This document shows, one piece after another, positions 52,386-61,037 of a stretch of 64,000 nt of DNA (positions are counted from its first letter, which is position 1; each line of letters opens with the position of its first letter). The DNA is taken from contig JAICIO010000009.1 of NCBI GenBank assembly GCA_025924315.1, positions 1 through 64,000 of the forward strand, written 5' to 3'. The stretch comes from Phycisphaerae bacterium. GTDB lineage: Bacteria; Planctomycetota; Phycisphaerae; Tepidisphaerales; Tepidisphaeraceae. The notes beneath the pieces are model-generated. The model did no database searches. It saw only the letters and a list, made by a program, of their open reading frames with translations, and was not told where the DNA came from. A program made the position numbers and the translations under genes.

Positions 52386-53429
52386 TTAATGCGCGGGCGC
52401 GGTCGTCGCCGCGGAAGTTTGCTTGTCGAAGTATTCGAGGACTTGGATACCGAGCGCATGCGCCGCCTTTTGCAGCGCGCTCTTGGCGGCGATCTGTTCC
52501 GACAGATCCGCGGCGCGGGACGTCGTGCGTGTCGCGAGGAGCAAATGATTGTCCTTACGATTCACGACCTTCACCTCGACTCGTCCCGAGCAGCTTACGA
52601 TATTTCCGATCTTCGTCGCGGCCTCGCTGAATGCTTCGCCGGTGACGACGACCTCCACGCCTTCGCGCGTCCAATCCTTTTCGTCGCCTTCGACGATCGT
52701 AAACCCACAGTCCGTCAACATCGACTTGAACTCGGTTTCAACGGCCGGATCCGTGTGCTGCCGCGGGGCAGTTACGTGATGCTCGACGAACAGAATGCCG
52801 ACTTTCGGCAGCGTCTTTCCTTTCAAGCGCGTTTGCAGCGCAACCATCGGATCCGGCGCGGTGTTCGGCGCCGCGACGAGTTTCGGCCCGCTCGTTTGCA
52901 ACTTGTCCGCGAGCTTGGTCGATAGGTCGATCACCATCTGCCCGACCTCCGCATCCTTCGGTCCGCTCACAAGCAAGCCCTCGACCAGACTCGTCTCCGT
53001 ACCAATGACTTTCGCCGTGACGTAAATCTTCTTGTCGAGCAGAAACGCTTTGCCGGTGACGAGAATTTTCGCGCCGACGAGCTTGCCGATCTGCGTCGCC
53101 TGATCCGAATTCACCAGGCCGGTGAGGTTCAGCTCGTGTTCCTGCAGCGTGCGATTCATCGACGCGCGATCGACGAGTGTGAAGCCGGTTTGACCGGTGA
53201 GGACAGCGGTCAGCGCTTCGGTGATCTGCTTGCCGAGGTCCGGATTGCCCGGCAGGTTCGCGTCGAAGTCGAGCAGCGCGACGGGGATGCCCGGATTCGT
53301 CGCGGGTGTTGCGGTCGCTGCCGGCGCGCTTGTCGGCGCGGGGGCGGGAGCCTGGGCGAATGCATTCGGCAGGATCACGCCGCTCACGAGAACGGCCGCG
53401 AGAATTTTTCGAACGGTTGAAGGCTTCAT
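52386..53429 (-). CDS. Secreted CsgG-family protein
   Basis: 347 residues with a signal peptide (ILAAVLVSGVILPNAFAQ) and a Pro/Ala linker. The core (GIPVALLDFDA, FTLVDRASMNRTLQEHELNL, QIGKLVGAKILVTGKAF) matches the CsgG/HfaB family, whose members form outer-membrane export pores or act as periplasmic assembly factors. There is no lipobox, unlike typical CsgG. Start ATG 53429 overlaps the stop of the gene upstream, so expression is tied to the sigma-factor operon. Confidence 0.8.
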   Translation of the reverse strand: MKPSTVRKILAAVLVSGVILPNAFAQAPAPAPTSAPAATATPATNPGIPVALLDFDANLPGNPDLGKQITEALTAVLTGQTGFTLVDRASMNRTLQEHELNLTGLVNSDQATQIGKLVGAKILVTGKAFLLDKKIYVTAKVIGTETSLVEGLLVSGPKDAEVGQMVIDLSTKLADKLQTSGPKLVAAPNTAPDPMVALQTRLKGKTLPKVGILFVEHHVTAPRQHTDPAVETEFKSMLTDCGFTIVEGDEKDWTREGVEVVVTGEAFSEAATKIGNIVSCSGRVEVKVVNRKDNHLLLATRTTSRAADLSEQIAAKSALQKAAHALGIQVLEYFDKQTSAATTAPAH

Positions 53430-54442
53430 TGCGAATCTCCTGAAGGTTGTGTTGGTTTGGTGGTCGGGATCGCACGCTCACTCGGCTTCAGCGTCGGCTG
53501 CGGCGGAGTGAGCAGGTACACGAGCGCGTTGCCCATGAGAATTTGACTGCGCGGATCGCTCTGCCACGGCCCCAGCGGAATCGTAAAGCAGACGACGCGT
53601 CCGCTGCCGATCGTTTTTGTAAATGCAACCACTTCAAGGGGCGAAGGCGCTTTCGCCGGCATCGTCGCGGGGGTTTCGAGCGGCCAATAGGCCAGTTCCA
53701 GCGCCGGCTCGTCCGCGGGAAGCGCGATTGCCTGGACCGGCTTTCCCGCGGTGAGCCAGCTCTGCACGTCCGCCTCGCTCAACCGATCAAACAAAGGATG
53801 ATCGAGCTTCCACGCGAGCTTCGTCGGCGCCGGCCGCGCGATCACCGGATAACCCGCCAGCGTCGTCGGTTTGCTTTGATGAAGAATCAGAATGCTCTTC
53901 CCCTGCTCCGCGAGGCTCATCAGCGCCGCCTGGCCGAACGTCGAATCGTCGAGCTGATCTTCGCCGACGATCACGACGTCGGCCTTGTCGATGCGTGATG
54001 GATCATCCACTCGCGTGTAGGGCACCTTCGCGGCGTCGAGCAATTTCGGCAGGCGATCGGCAGCGTCGAGCACCGCGAGCTGCTTGTCCTTGAACAGATC
54101 CGCCCACCCTTGCGTCAGATCCGCGGGGAAAAGAGTCAGCGTCTCTTCACCGTGCTCGAGCTCTTTTGCGCCGTCGCGCGCGACGATTCGATACGCCCAG
54201 CGCACTTCTGTCCGCGCCCGAACTTGCGGGCATTTGATGTTGATCGTCGCGGGCTTTTCGTCTGTTGGCATCGCGACTTTTCCGCTGGCGAGAGGAACCG
54301 TGCCGATCAATAGATCCCACGAAAGATCGGCCGCGGGCACGTTGCTTGTCACATTCCACTGCACGGAAATCGTGCCGGGCTGGTTCGACAACCAGTAGCC
54401 GTGGTTCGAGAGGAGGATGATGACGAGCGTCGCGGCGTTCAC
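53426..54442 (-). CDS. Membrane-anchored protein of the ECF operon, unknown function
   Basis: 338 residues from GTG 54442, overlapping the stop of the anti-sigma gene (54439-54442); longer frames run antisense into that gene and were rejected. One hydrophobic helix at the start, then a beta-sandwich-like region (TISVQWNVTSNVPAADLSWD) and a Rossmann-like part (DKADVVIVGEDQLDD, GKSILILHQSKPTTLAGYPV) similar to DUF4159/GATase1-like folds. The C-terminal tail has Pro-rich repeats. Located between the anti-sigma and CsgG-like genes, it may be part of the same envelope response. Confidence 0.65.
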   Translation of the reverse strand: MNAATLVIILLSNHGYWLSNQPGTISVQWNVTSNVPAADLSWDLLIGTVPLASGKVAMPTDEKPATINIKCPQVRARTEVRWAYRIVARDGAKELEHGEETLTLFPADLTQGWADLFKDKQLAVLDAADRLPKLLDAAKVPYTRVDDPSRIDKADVVIVGEDQLDDSTFGQAALMSLAEQGKSILILHQSKPTTLAGYPVIARPAPTKLAWKLDHPLFDRLSEADVQSWLTAGKPVQAIALPADEPALELAYWPLETPATMPAKAPSPLEVVAFTKTIGSGRVVCFTIPLGPWQSDPRSQILMGNALVYLLTPPQPTLKPSERAIPTTKPTQPSGDSQ

Positions 54443-55305
54443 AGTTTTCCTCCGCTCGCCACCGGTGCCTGCGAGAAGCCGACTTTGAGCTGATACGCGC
54501 CGGATGTCGTCACGAGCTCGCCGGCCGTCAGCTTCTCGTTCGGTTGCACCTGCAACTCCGTCGCGAGCGCGCCGAGCGCCTGCTTTGTGCCGTGCGCCTG
54601 CAGCTCCGCCCAGAGGCTGAGGCGAGTCGAATCGCCCGTCGTCGTGCCGATCTCGTAATGCACAGAATTGCCCGATTGCAACGGAACGGTGAGCGACGCG
54701 CTTTGGCCGGGGATGATGACCAGGTCGCTGCTCGCAACCGGGTCGCCGGCGTGCGTCATCGTGAGACGGATCAGCAGCAGCTTGCGATGGTCGGCGATCG
54801 GAGCATCGGCGACGCCGACATCGTTCGTGTTGTTCGCCAGCAACACCCAACTCGCGCGGCGATCGAACACCTGCGAAACTTCGTTGAACGCCTGCGCGTG
54901 CTGCGCGATTTCCTGCGGGGTAAAGACCGGGGTCGCCTGCGCGATCGTTGGATGCTGCGATGGCGGCACAGGCGATGCCGGATGCGACGGGATGATCCGC
55001 ATCGCTTCAACAATGAGAATCCCCAACAAGAACGCCGCCGCGAGTCGCATCGTCTGTGGAAACCAGGAGGCGCGCCGCGGTTCGACGCTTGCGATCAACC
55101 GCTTTTCGAATGCATTCCATCCGCCGGCCGGTTCAGGCGTTTGTTCGTTTGGCTTCAGATTGGATTGAAGTTGTTCATATTGCGCGATTGCCCGCTGGCA
55201 ATCGGCACACGTTTCGAGATGCCGCAGCGCCTCGGCGGTCGCTCGCCGCTCGTCGGGCGAGAGCTCGATCTGCAGAAGATGTTGTCGATACGAATCGCAG
55301 TTCAT
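54439..55305 (-). CDS. Zinc-finger anti-sigma factor with periplasmic domain
   Basis: 288 residues. The zinc-binding motif is HLETCADC (Hx3Cx2C) at about residues 29-36, as in ZAS-type anti-sigma factors. One membrane helix follows (LAAAFLLGILIVEAM) with a periplasmic part of about 190 residues. It should hold the ECF sigma factor encoded just upstream; start and stop codons overlap (55302-55305), giving coupled synthesis. Confidence 0.88.
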   Translation of the reverse strand: MNCDSYRQHLLQIELSPDERRATAEALRHLETCADCQRAIAQYEQLQSNLKPNEQTPEPAGGWNAFEKRLIASVEPRRASWFPQTMRLAAAFLLGILIVEAMRIIPSHPASPVPPSQHPTIAQATPVFTPQEIAQHAQAFNEVSQVFDRRASWVLLANNTNDVGVADAPIADHRKLLLIRLTMTHAGDPVASSDLVIIPGQSASLTVPLQSGNSVHYEIGTTTGDSTRLSLWAELQAHGTKQALGALATELQVQPNEKLTAGELVTTSGAYQLKVGFSQAPVASGGKL

Positions 55306-55829
55306 GACAACGCGCCCTCCTTTGATTGGGCGTCTCGATCGTTCATCAGCCGCCGCAGGTGTTCGAGTCCCTCATGCAACATGCGTGAGACCTGCGACGC
55401 GCTGCAGCCGAGCAGTTCCTTCACGTCATTGCCGCTCAAGCCTTCCATGATTCGCAGGCAGACAACGCTGCGCGTCGCTTCCGGTAATTGCTCGAGGGCC
55501 GCGACGAGCGCCTCCCGATCGATCCACGGCTGCTCGCCTCCCTGCTCCCGTTCATTACGCGAGATTTTTTCAAATGCCCGCCGCTCGGATTGCTTTCGCC
55601 GGAGCAGCAGAAAACTTTCATTGATCACCGATCGAGCCATCCAGGCATTCAGGTGATTCGGCTCGCGCAGCTGGTCGCGCCGACTCCACGCTCGTAAAAG
55701 CGCCTGCTGACACGCGTCTTCCGCCAAGCTCGTCTCACGCAGGATGTTGAACGACAGCCGGAACCACAGCCGCGACGACCGCCGCACCTGCTCCGCCAGA
55801 AACTGTCGCCATTCCCCGTCCGTCGGCAT
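55302..55829 (-). CDS. ECF sigma factor
   Basis: 175 residues from ATG 55829, with GGGAG nine bases upstream; a TTG at 55892 would add 21 residues. Region 2 (LAEDACQQALLRAWSR, NAWMARSVINESFLLLRRKQ) and region 4 (EQLPEATRSVVCLRIMEGLS, VKELLGCSASQVSRMLHEGL) are clear. First gene of a five-gene operon with its anti-sigma factor and CsgG-like envelope proteins, which it probably controls. Confidence 0.93.
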   Translation of the reverse strand: MPTDGEWRQFLAEQVRRSSRLWFRLSFNILRETSLAEDACQQALLRAWSRRDQLREPNHLNAWMARSVINESFLLLRRKQSERRAFEKISRNEREQGGEQPWIDREALVAALEQLPEATRSVVCLRIMEGLSGNDVKELLGCSASQVSRMLHEGLEHLRRLMNDRDAQSKEGALS

Positions 55830-55902
55830 CGACCCGTACTCCCAATTTCCCCGCCCAAATGATGTGATGCGCGACAGGATGAAGTTTTTCAAAGAAATTT
55901 TC

Positions 55903-55950
55903 GTACGTCCGGCTCTGCCGGACGCATTCGTCCGGCAAAGCCGGACCTAC
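55903..55950. repeat. Family F inverted repeat overlapping the end of DUF1569 gene
   Basis: Arms of 22 bp (55903-55924, 55929-55950) with two mismatches and a four-base loop; each arm is itself a GTCCGGC/GCCGGAC hairpin. It lies between the sigma factor gene and the DUF1569 gene, and its right arm supplies the latter's stop codon (TAG in CCTCGTGTAGGTCC on the minus strand). Confidence 0.85.
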
Positions 55951-56390
55951 ACGAGGAAACTGAGGTGATGTGCGGCGTGAATGAGGTGCAGTCGGTCAAA
56001 CTTCGACCGTGAAATCCGCCCAAACATGGGATGGGGATGAAGCGTGCCCCGGTAGCCCCGATACCGCTCGGCAACCTGCCGCAATCGTGAAATCTGCTCG
56101 TCCGCGTTCTGCTCACCCGACGGAAGCGCCATCTTCGCGACGTTGATCCCCGAGGGGATCCGCCGGGTTTTCAAAACGATCGGCAGAACGAGCGGGCTGA
56201 AGATCCGAATCGGCAGCGGCGCGCGGGTCTTAAAACCATCCATCGACCGCTCGATCGAGTCCGCGAGATGGCAGCACATCGTGCCGAGTTCCCAACTGCC
56301 GACACGCTGATACCCGTCACGATGCAGCCGATCGACGTCGGCGAACATCGCGTCGAAGGAGTCGAATTGAAGCTTGCGACGATTCAGCAC
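55947..56390 (-). CDS. DUF1569 (DinB-like fold) protein
   Basis: 147 residues from GTG 56390. DinB-like four-helix bundle with WELGTMCCHLADSIERSMDG, an S-G-I-N loop and HLIHAAHHLSFLV, which carry the His residues that would bind a metal. The C-terminus ends right in the family F repeat, whose right arm provides the TAG, so the last residues may have been replaced by repeat sequence. Family function is unknown. Confidence 0.8.
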   Translation of the reverse strand: MLNRRKLQFDSFDAMFADVDRLHRDGYQRVGSWELGTMCCHLADSIERSMDGFKTRAPLPIRIFSPLVLPIVLKTRRIPSGINVAKMALPSGEQNADEQISRLRQVAERYRGYRGTLHPHPMFGRISRSKFDRLHLIHAAHHLSFLV

Positions 56391-56402
56391 GTGAAGACTC
56401 TC

Positions 56403-56477
56403 GTAGGGCGCGCTTCAGCGCACCGGTTATTCGCTTTTCGAACGAAGCAGTAACCGGTGCGCTGAAGCGCACCCTAC
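56403..56477. repeat. Family C paired inverted repeat
   Basis: Arms at 56403-56431 and 56449-56477 (GTAGGG(C/T)GCGCTTCAGCG onward) differ at two or three positions. The loop is 17 bp. It sits between the DUF1569 and dapF genes. Each arm can fold alone (GTGCGCTTCAGCGCAC). Confidence 0.88.
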
Positions 56478-56493
56478 ACAGACCGGAAGCGGC

Positions 56494-57378
56494 TCATTCG
56501 CCCGACCACTCCCCGCTATACACTTCCGTCGCAGGCCCGGTCATGTAGATGTTGTTGTCGCTCTCGCGCCACTCGATGTTCAGATCCCCGCCGGGGAGAT
56601 GCACTTTCGCTTTGCGATCGAGCCGACCCGTGAGCACGCCCGCGACGACGACCGAGCACGCGCCCGTGCCGCACGCCCACGTGATTCCACTCCCGCGTTC
56701 CCACGTGCGCATCTTCACGTCGTTCTTTTTGTTCACCTGCGCGAAATGCACGTTGATGCGCTTCGGGAAGATCGAGTGCGTCTCGAGCATCGGGCCAATC
56801 TTCTCGAGTTTGACCGCATCGACATCTTTACAGAACACGATCACGTGCGGATTGCCGGTCGAGACGCACGTCATCCGCGGATCGAGTCCGGCGCGCTCGA
56901 CCCAACTGTCCGTCGGCAGCTCCATGTAGCGCGTCATCGGAACGTTGATGACCTTCTCCGCCCCGAACGTCCGCGGAAGTTCCGCCGGAATGTTCTTGGT
57001 CTCCAGAATCGGCTCGCCCATGTTCACGGTGACCTGCTGGACCTTGTCGTGGTCCACCTTCAGATCAAGCGTGAGCACCCCGCGGCCCGTCTCGACCTTC
57101 AGCGGATTGTTCTTCGATAGGCCGTGATCGAACGTGTACTTGGCGACGCAACGAATGCCGTTGCCGCACATTTCGCCCTCGGAACCGTCGGCGTTGAACA
57201 TGCGCATGCGCACGTCCGCCTTGTCGGACGGCAGGATCATGATCAGCCCGTCGGAACCGATGCCAAAGTGCCGATCCGAAACCTTCTTGGCCACTTCACC
57301 AGGGTTTTCGAGCTTTTCTGCGAAGCCGTTGACGTAGACATAATCGTTGCCGATGCCGTGCATTTTCGTGAACTTCAT
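56494..57378 (-). CDS. dapF: Diaminopimelate epimerase
   Basis: 294 residues, somewhat longer than the usual 270-280. KFTKMHGIGNDYVYVNGF at the start, the first catalytic Cys in MFNADGSEGEMCGNGIRCVA, and the second in WACGTGACSVVVAGVLTGR. It interconverts LL- and meso-diaminopimelate for lysine and peptidoglycan synthesis. Monocistronic by appearance, since both neighbours are separated by inverted-repeat elements. Presence of DapF fits reports that planctomycetes do make peptidoglycan. Confidence 0.97.
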   Translation of the reverse strand: MKFTKMHGIGNDYVYVNGFAEKLENPGEVAKKVSDRHFGIGSDGLIMILPSDKADVRMRMFNADGSEGEMCGNGIRCVAKYTFDHGLSKNNPLKVETGRGVLTLDLKVDHDKVQQVTVNMGEPILETKNIPAELPRTFGAEKVINVPMTRYMELPTDSWVERAGLDPRMTCVSTGNPHVIVFCKDVDAVKLEKIGPMLETHSIFPKRINVHFAQVNKKNDVKMRTWERGSGITWACGTGACSVVVAGVLTGRLDRKAKVHLPGGDLNIEWRESDNNIYMTGPATEVYSGEWSGE

Positions 57379-57432
57379 AGCACCTCAAGCATAGCCGGGT
57401 CGCAGTGCAAAGAGAATCGAGAAGCGAGCGCG

Positions 57433-57507
57433 CAAAGATCGCAGAGATTACAAAGAAAGACAAAGATGATTCGTTCGATTTTCTTTGTGATCTCTGCGAG
57501 CTTTGTA
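57433..57507. repeat. Family G paired inverted repeat
   Basis: The left arm (CAAAGATCGCAGAGATTACA then AAGAAA) and the right arm (TTTCTTTGTGATCTCTGCGA then GCTTTG) are inverted copies with two mismatches over about 26 bp. It lies between the divergent dapF and glycosyltransferase-like genes and is AT-richer than its surroundings. Confidence 0.75.
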
Positions 57508-57566
57508 AGCTTTGAGCTTCAATTCCATTATTCAATGAACTCGCCGTGAGCGTCCGATAACAGAAT

Positions 57567-59144
57567 GTGAGCCTGACACAGACCACCCTTTCCACGCGCG
57601 CATCGATTCGTGCTTCCGAAAATCTGCGCGCCAATGGCGAAGTTCTCGGTATCGATTTCGACACACCCGACGGCGAATTCGTCTTCGGGCGTGATGGATA
57701 TCTCACACTGCGCGACGTCACCGGTGCGTGGCACACCGGCTGTTCGCTGCCGCACGGGGCGGCGCTGGCGATGCTTAAGAAGATGCCCGTGAGCGGGCGC
57801 GTGGCCTGTTTTCTGGGCCCGACACACGCCGCCCATCTGCGCGTGGCGCTCGATCAGCTGCGGTTCGATCAGGCAATCGTCGCGATCATGCCGGATTCGC
57901 GAGATTTTGAGGTCGCGATGCATTGCGATGATTTCTCGAAGGAAATCGCGGCGCACCGGCTCTTCTTCGCGGTCGGTGAGAATTGGGCGGAGGAACTCGC
58001 GACCGTGTTTCGCACGAATCCCGGTCTCGCGCCGCCGAGCCATTTCGTGAGACTGGCGACGTTGAGCGAATCGAAAGTTGATTTGCTCATGCGCGCGGCA
58101 CAGAAGGTTTTTTCGAACGTCGCCACCGAGCGGGCGGAGCAGATCAAGGCGATTTGGCGCGAGCGAGGGGTCGTGAAGCGCGACGACCCGCGCGTTTGTT
58201 TGATCGCCGCGAGCGGGTTCCGGCTGTGGGACGACGCCGGGCATGCGCTCGCGACCGTCCTGGCGAACGATGATTCAATCTTCCGGCTCGATCCGGATGA
58301 TCCCGCGAGGACGTCTCCGCTCGCGGTCGCTCAGGCTGCGGCCAAAGCGGACATGATCCTCGCCGCGAACATGTATCGCGGCGATACACCGGCCGGCGCG
58401 GTGGCGGAGTCGATTCGATGGGTGACTTGGGTCACTGGCTCGCGGATACCTTCCGTGAAGCATGCCGGACCGCGCGATCGCTTGATTCTGATCGATGACG
58501 CGCAGAAGGCGCGCGCGATGGTTGCCGGATGGGATGCCTCGCGTCTGAGCATCGGCTCGTGGCCGGTGACGCAGTTGACGACCGCGCTAAGCCGCGAAGC
58601 GGCTGTCATCTGCGATGTTCCGTCTTTGGAATGTCCCGAGTCCATCGCGGAGTATTCGAGCTTTAAGGTGCTGTGGGAATCGGCCCGCGAGGAGTTGTTG
58701 CGCAATCCAACCATGCTGCGTGACGTGGATTCGTATCTGGCAGACCTTCGCCGCAAGCTGTCGATCGGCGAGGAAGGTTTTCCACGCGCCGCGTTCATCG
58801 ACGGTGTGATTCTGCCCGCGTGGCAGATCGGATGGGTGAAGGCGCTGATTCGCGAAGGGGCTCCGATCCGTGTTTACGGCCGCGGCTGGGATATCCCCGA
58901 ATCGCGCGGGCCTCTCGAAACACGCGAGCAGCTTCAATGTGCCGTCGCACACGCGTCGTGCCTGCTCGATCTCTGGCCGACCTTCGGCACGACGCATCCG
59001 ATCCACTTCGCGGGACGATCGGTGATTTCCCCGTTCGGAAAGTCAATCGCACAGGTGATGGGCGCGATCGCATCACCGGCGAAATGCTGCCCATCCGCGA
59101 CGCCTCTCACGCGCGACGCGCTTCTTCGCATCCTCTCGATGTAG
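57567..59144 (+). CDS. Glycosyltransferase-like protein (CgeB-type), tentative
   Basis: 525 residues from GTG 57567, no signal peptide. The N-terminal half is an unfamiliar Rossmann-like region (RVACFLGPTHAAHLRVALDQ, RLILIDDAQKARAMVAGW). The C-terminal part (GAPIRVYGRGWDIPESRG, CLLDLWPTFGTTHPIHFAGR) follows the sugar-nucleotide-binding half of GT-B enzymes such as CgeB-like proteins. The next gene is another GT-B type protein, so the pair may glycosylate a cell-surface or flagellar target. Function is inferred from pattern and neighbour. Confidence 0.5.
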   Translation: MSLTQTTLSTRASIRASENLRANGEVLGIDFDTPDGEFVFGRDGYLTLRDVTGAWHTGCSLPHGAALAMLKKMPVSGRVACFLGPTHAAHLRVALDQLRFDQAIVAIMPDSRDFEVAMHCDDFSKEIAAHRLFFAVGENWAEELATVFRTNPGLAPPSHFVRLATLSESKVDLLMRAAQKVFSNVATERAEQIKAIWRERGVVKRDDPRVCLIAASGFRLWDDAGHALATVLANDDSIFRLDPDDPARTSPLAVAQAAAKADMILAANMYRGDTPAGAVAESIRWVTWVTGSRIPSVKHAGPRDRLILIDDAQKARAMVAGWDASRLSIGSWPVTQLTTALSREAAVICDVPSLECPESIAEYSSFKVLWESAREELLRNPTMLRDVDSYLADLRRKLSIGEEGFPRAAFIDGVILPAWQIGWVKALIREGAPIRVYGRGWDIPESRGPLETREQLQCAVAHASCLLDLWPTFGTTHPIHFAGRSVISPFGKSIAQVMGAIASPAKCCPSATPLTRDALLRILSM

Positions 59145-59276
59145 CCTCGCAAGACATTATCGGACGCGCGTTTCGACTCGATTTTATCGGGTGACTATTT
59201 ATGTCCCCACCCAATCCCGCCCGATAAAGCTCGTTGTGTAACCGCGATTTTCGGGTTGTTTGAGAAAGGACCCTCT

Positions 59277-60938
59277 ATGGCTTCGTTGATGGAACTGGTT
59301 GAACGCGTGAACAAGGGCGAGCTGATCGAATCGGCCCAGCTCGAAGTGTATCAGGAATCGCCCAACAGCGCGGAAAAGTTCCTCGCGCATCACGCTCATG
59401 CGATGCTCGATCTCCGTCGGGCGCATCAGCACATGCTGCAGAGCCTCGAGGCGATCGACTACAGCGACCAGAAGGTGCTGAACCAGTTCGTCAGCGTCGC
59501 GGGCTTCCTTGGCCTGACCGATCTGCGAGCGGCGCCGGTGATCAAGTTCGGCAGCAGCGCGATCGCCCGTCGTGAATATGCCCTGGGCCTCGAAGCGATC
59601 CAGAACGGCGTCGCGTATGACCTCCAGCATGGCGGCGCGTACACGAGCGATCGCGAAAACTGCCAGTTCGTCGCGACGCAGTACGATCGCGCTGCCCAAT
59701 GCATCGGGTGGAGCTCGGGCCAGTCGATTGAGTGGAACAACAAGCAGACGAAGGTCGCGCTCATCGTGAGCAGCGTCGCGGATGAAGAATCGATGAGCCG
59801 CGCGATCGCCAGCCTGGCGAAGCACATGGACGGCAAGCGTTTCAAGCTTCACGTCTACAGCACCGAAGCGGGCGTGCGTCACGAGAAGCAGCAGTTTCAG
59901 CAGACCAGCTATGCGATCGCGAGCAGCAAGCGCGCGGCGGCGACGATCGACATGCTCAACAAGAAGAAGATACAGTGGTGGGCGGCCCCGACCGACAGCG
60001 ACATCGTCACGTCGGCCAAGGAATTTGCGGCACAACTCGTGAAGGATCAAATCGACGTCGCGATCTTCGATGCGACGCAGGCGGATCCGATCGCGGCGGT
60101 GGTTGCGAACTGGGAAATCGCGCGAGTGAAGATCAACCTGTGTCGTCGTTCGCCGCTGTTCGCCGGTGGCATCAACTGCATCAGCTACACCGACCAGGCG
60201 AAGTACGAAGCGGACAAGGATTTCTGGGCCCGCAAGGGAATCGACAGCCGCTTTATTCTCGAAGGCATCGACGTCGAAGAAAACCTCGGGCCCGCCCCGC
60301 AGCGCAGCGCGTATGGCATTCCTGACAGCGCGATCGTGCTCGCGACCAGCGGCCAGGACCTCGACAAGACGATCAGCGAAGAGTTCGTCGAGACGATCAT
60401 CAACATTCTCCGCGCGCATCCGCAGGCGATTTACCTGCTGTGCGGTGAAGGCGATCTCGCGTGGCAGAAGCGGAAGTTCGAAACCGCCGGCGTCGGCAAG
60501 CGCGTCGGTTATGCCGGCCGTCGCAAGGACCTGCCCGGCTTCCTGCGCATCGCGGACCTGTATCTCGCGGAGTGGCCCAACGCGTCGGCCACCGGCGTAC
60601 TGCAGGCGATGAGCGTCGAGAAGCCGGTCGTCGCGATGAAGTGCGGCGACAGCGTCGAGCAGTCGCAGGCCGCGGCGTTTGCCGGCAGCGAGTGCACGAT
60701 CACCGGCCGTGACGCCGCCGCGTTCATCGAACGCGTCAGCAAGATCATCCGCGAGCCGGCCTACCGCACCAAGCTCGGCAAGACGATGAAGAGCCGCATC
60801 GAGCAGCACTTCGGCTACAACCAGACCGCCCGCAATATCGAGCAGCTCTGCGATCAGTTGATCCAGCAGAAGACCGAGTCGCAGGCGGAGGGAACCGCTC
60901 AGATCTCGCAAGGCGATTCGATCGCGCAAGCGGCGTGA
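59277..60938 (+). CDS. O-GlcNAc-transferase-like (GT-B) glycosyltransferase
   Basis: 553 residues from ATG 59277, with AAAGGA at 59264-59269; an upstream in-frame start at 59256 is less likely. A helical N-terminal region is followed by a GT-B fold: VALIVSSVADEESMSRAIAS, LVKDQIDVAIFDATQADPIA, AIVLATSGQDLDKTISEEF, YLLCGEGDLAW and VGYAGRRKDLPGFLRIADLY, then EWPNASATGVLQAMSVEKPV (donor-binding loop as in OGT/SPINDLY-like enzymes). It probably transfers a sugar to protein or surface glycan. A strong terminator follows. Confidence 0.72.
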   Translation: MASLMELVERVNKGELIESAQLEVYQESPNSAEKFLAHHAHAMLDLRRAHQHMLQSLEAIDYSDQKVLNQFVSVAGFLGLTDLRAAPVIKFGSSAIARREYALGLEAIQNGVAYDLQHGGAYTSDRENCQFVATQYDRAAQCIGWSSGQSIEWNNKQTKVALIVSSVADEESMSRAIASLAKHMDGKRFKLHVYSTEAGVRHEKQQFQQTSYAIASSKRAAATIDMLNKKKIQWWAAPTDSDIVTSAKEFAAQLVKDQIDVAIFDATQADPIAAVVANWEIARVKINLCRRSPLFAGGINCISYTDQAKYEADKDFWARKGIDSRFILEGIDVEENLGPAPQRSAYGIPDSAIVLATSGQDLDKTISEEFVETIINILRAHPQAIYLLCGEGDLAWQKRKFETAGVGKRVGYAGRRKDLPGFLRIADLYLAEWPNASATGVLQAMSVEKPVVAMKCGDSVEQSQAAAFAGSECTITGRDAAAFIERVSKIIREPAYRTKLGKTMKSRIEQHFGYNQTARNIEQLCDQLIQQKTESQAEGTAQISQGDSIAQAA

Positions 60939-60963
60939 GTTAAGATTTCACACTCCGACGACC

Positions 60964-60998
60964 AACCGAGCCGGGATTTCCCGGCTCGGTTCTTTTTT
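60964..60998 (+). terminator. Rho-independent terminator
   Basis: A 12-bp perfect stem (AACCGAGCCGGG / CCCGGCTCGGTT) with a four-base loop is followed by CTTTTTT. It ends the glycosyltransferase transcript 26 bases after its stop codon. Confidence 0.92.
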
Positions 60999-61037
60999 GA
61001 CTGTTTTCCCCCACGTGATGGGTGCTACGATTTGTGC

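Noticed and set aside
59199-60929. A 576-codon open frame antisense to the glycosyltransferase gene
   Set aside because: It mirrors the whole sense gene, is Arg/Asp/Ala/Leu-rich with no domain or start signal, and is the usual antisense shadow in GC-rich DNA.
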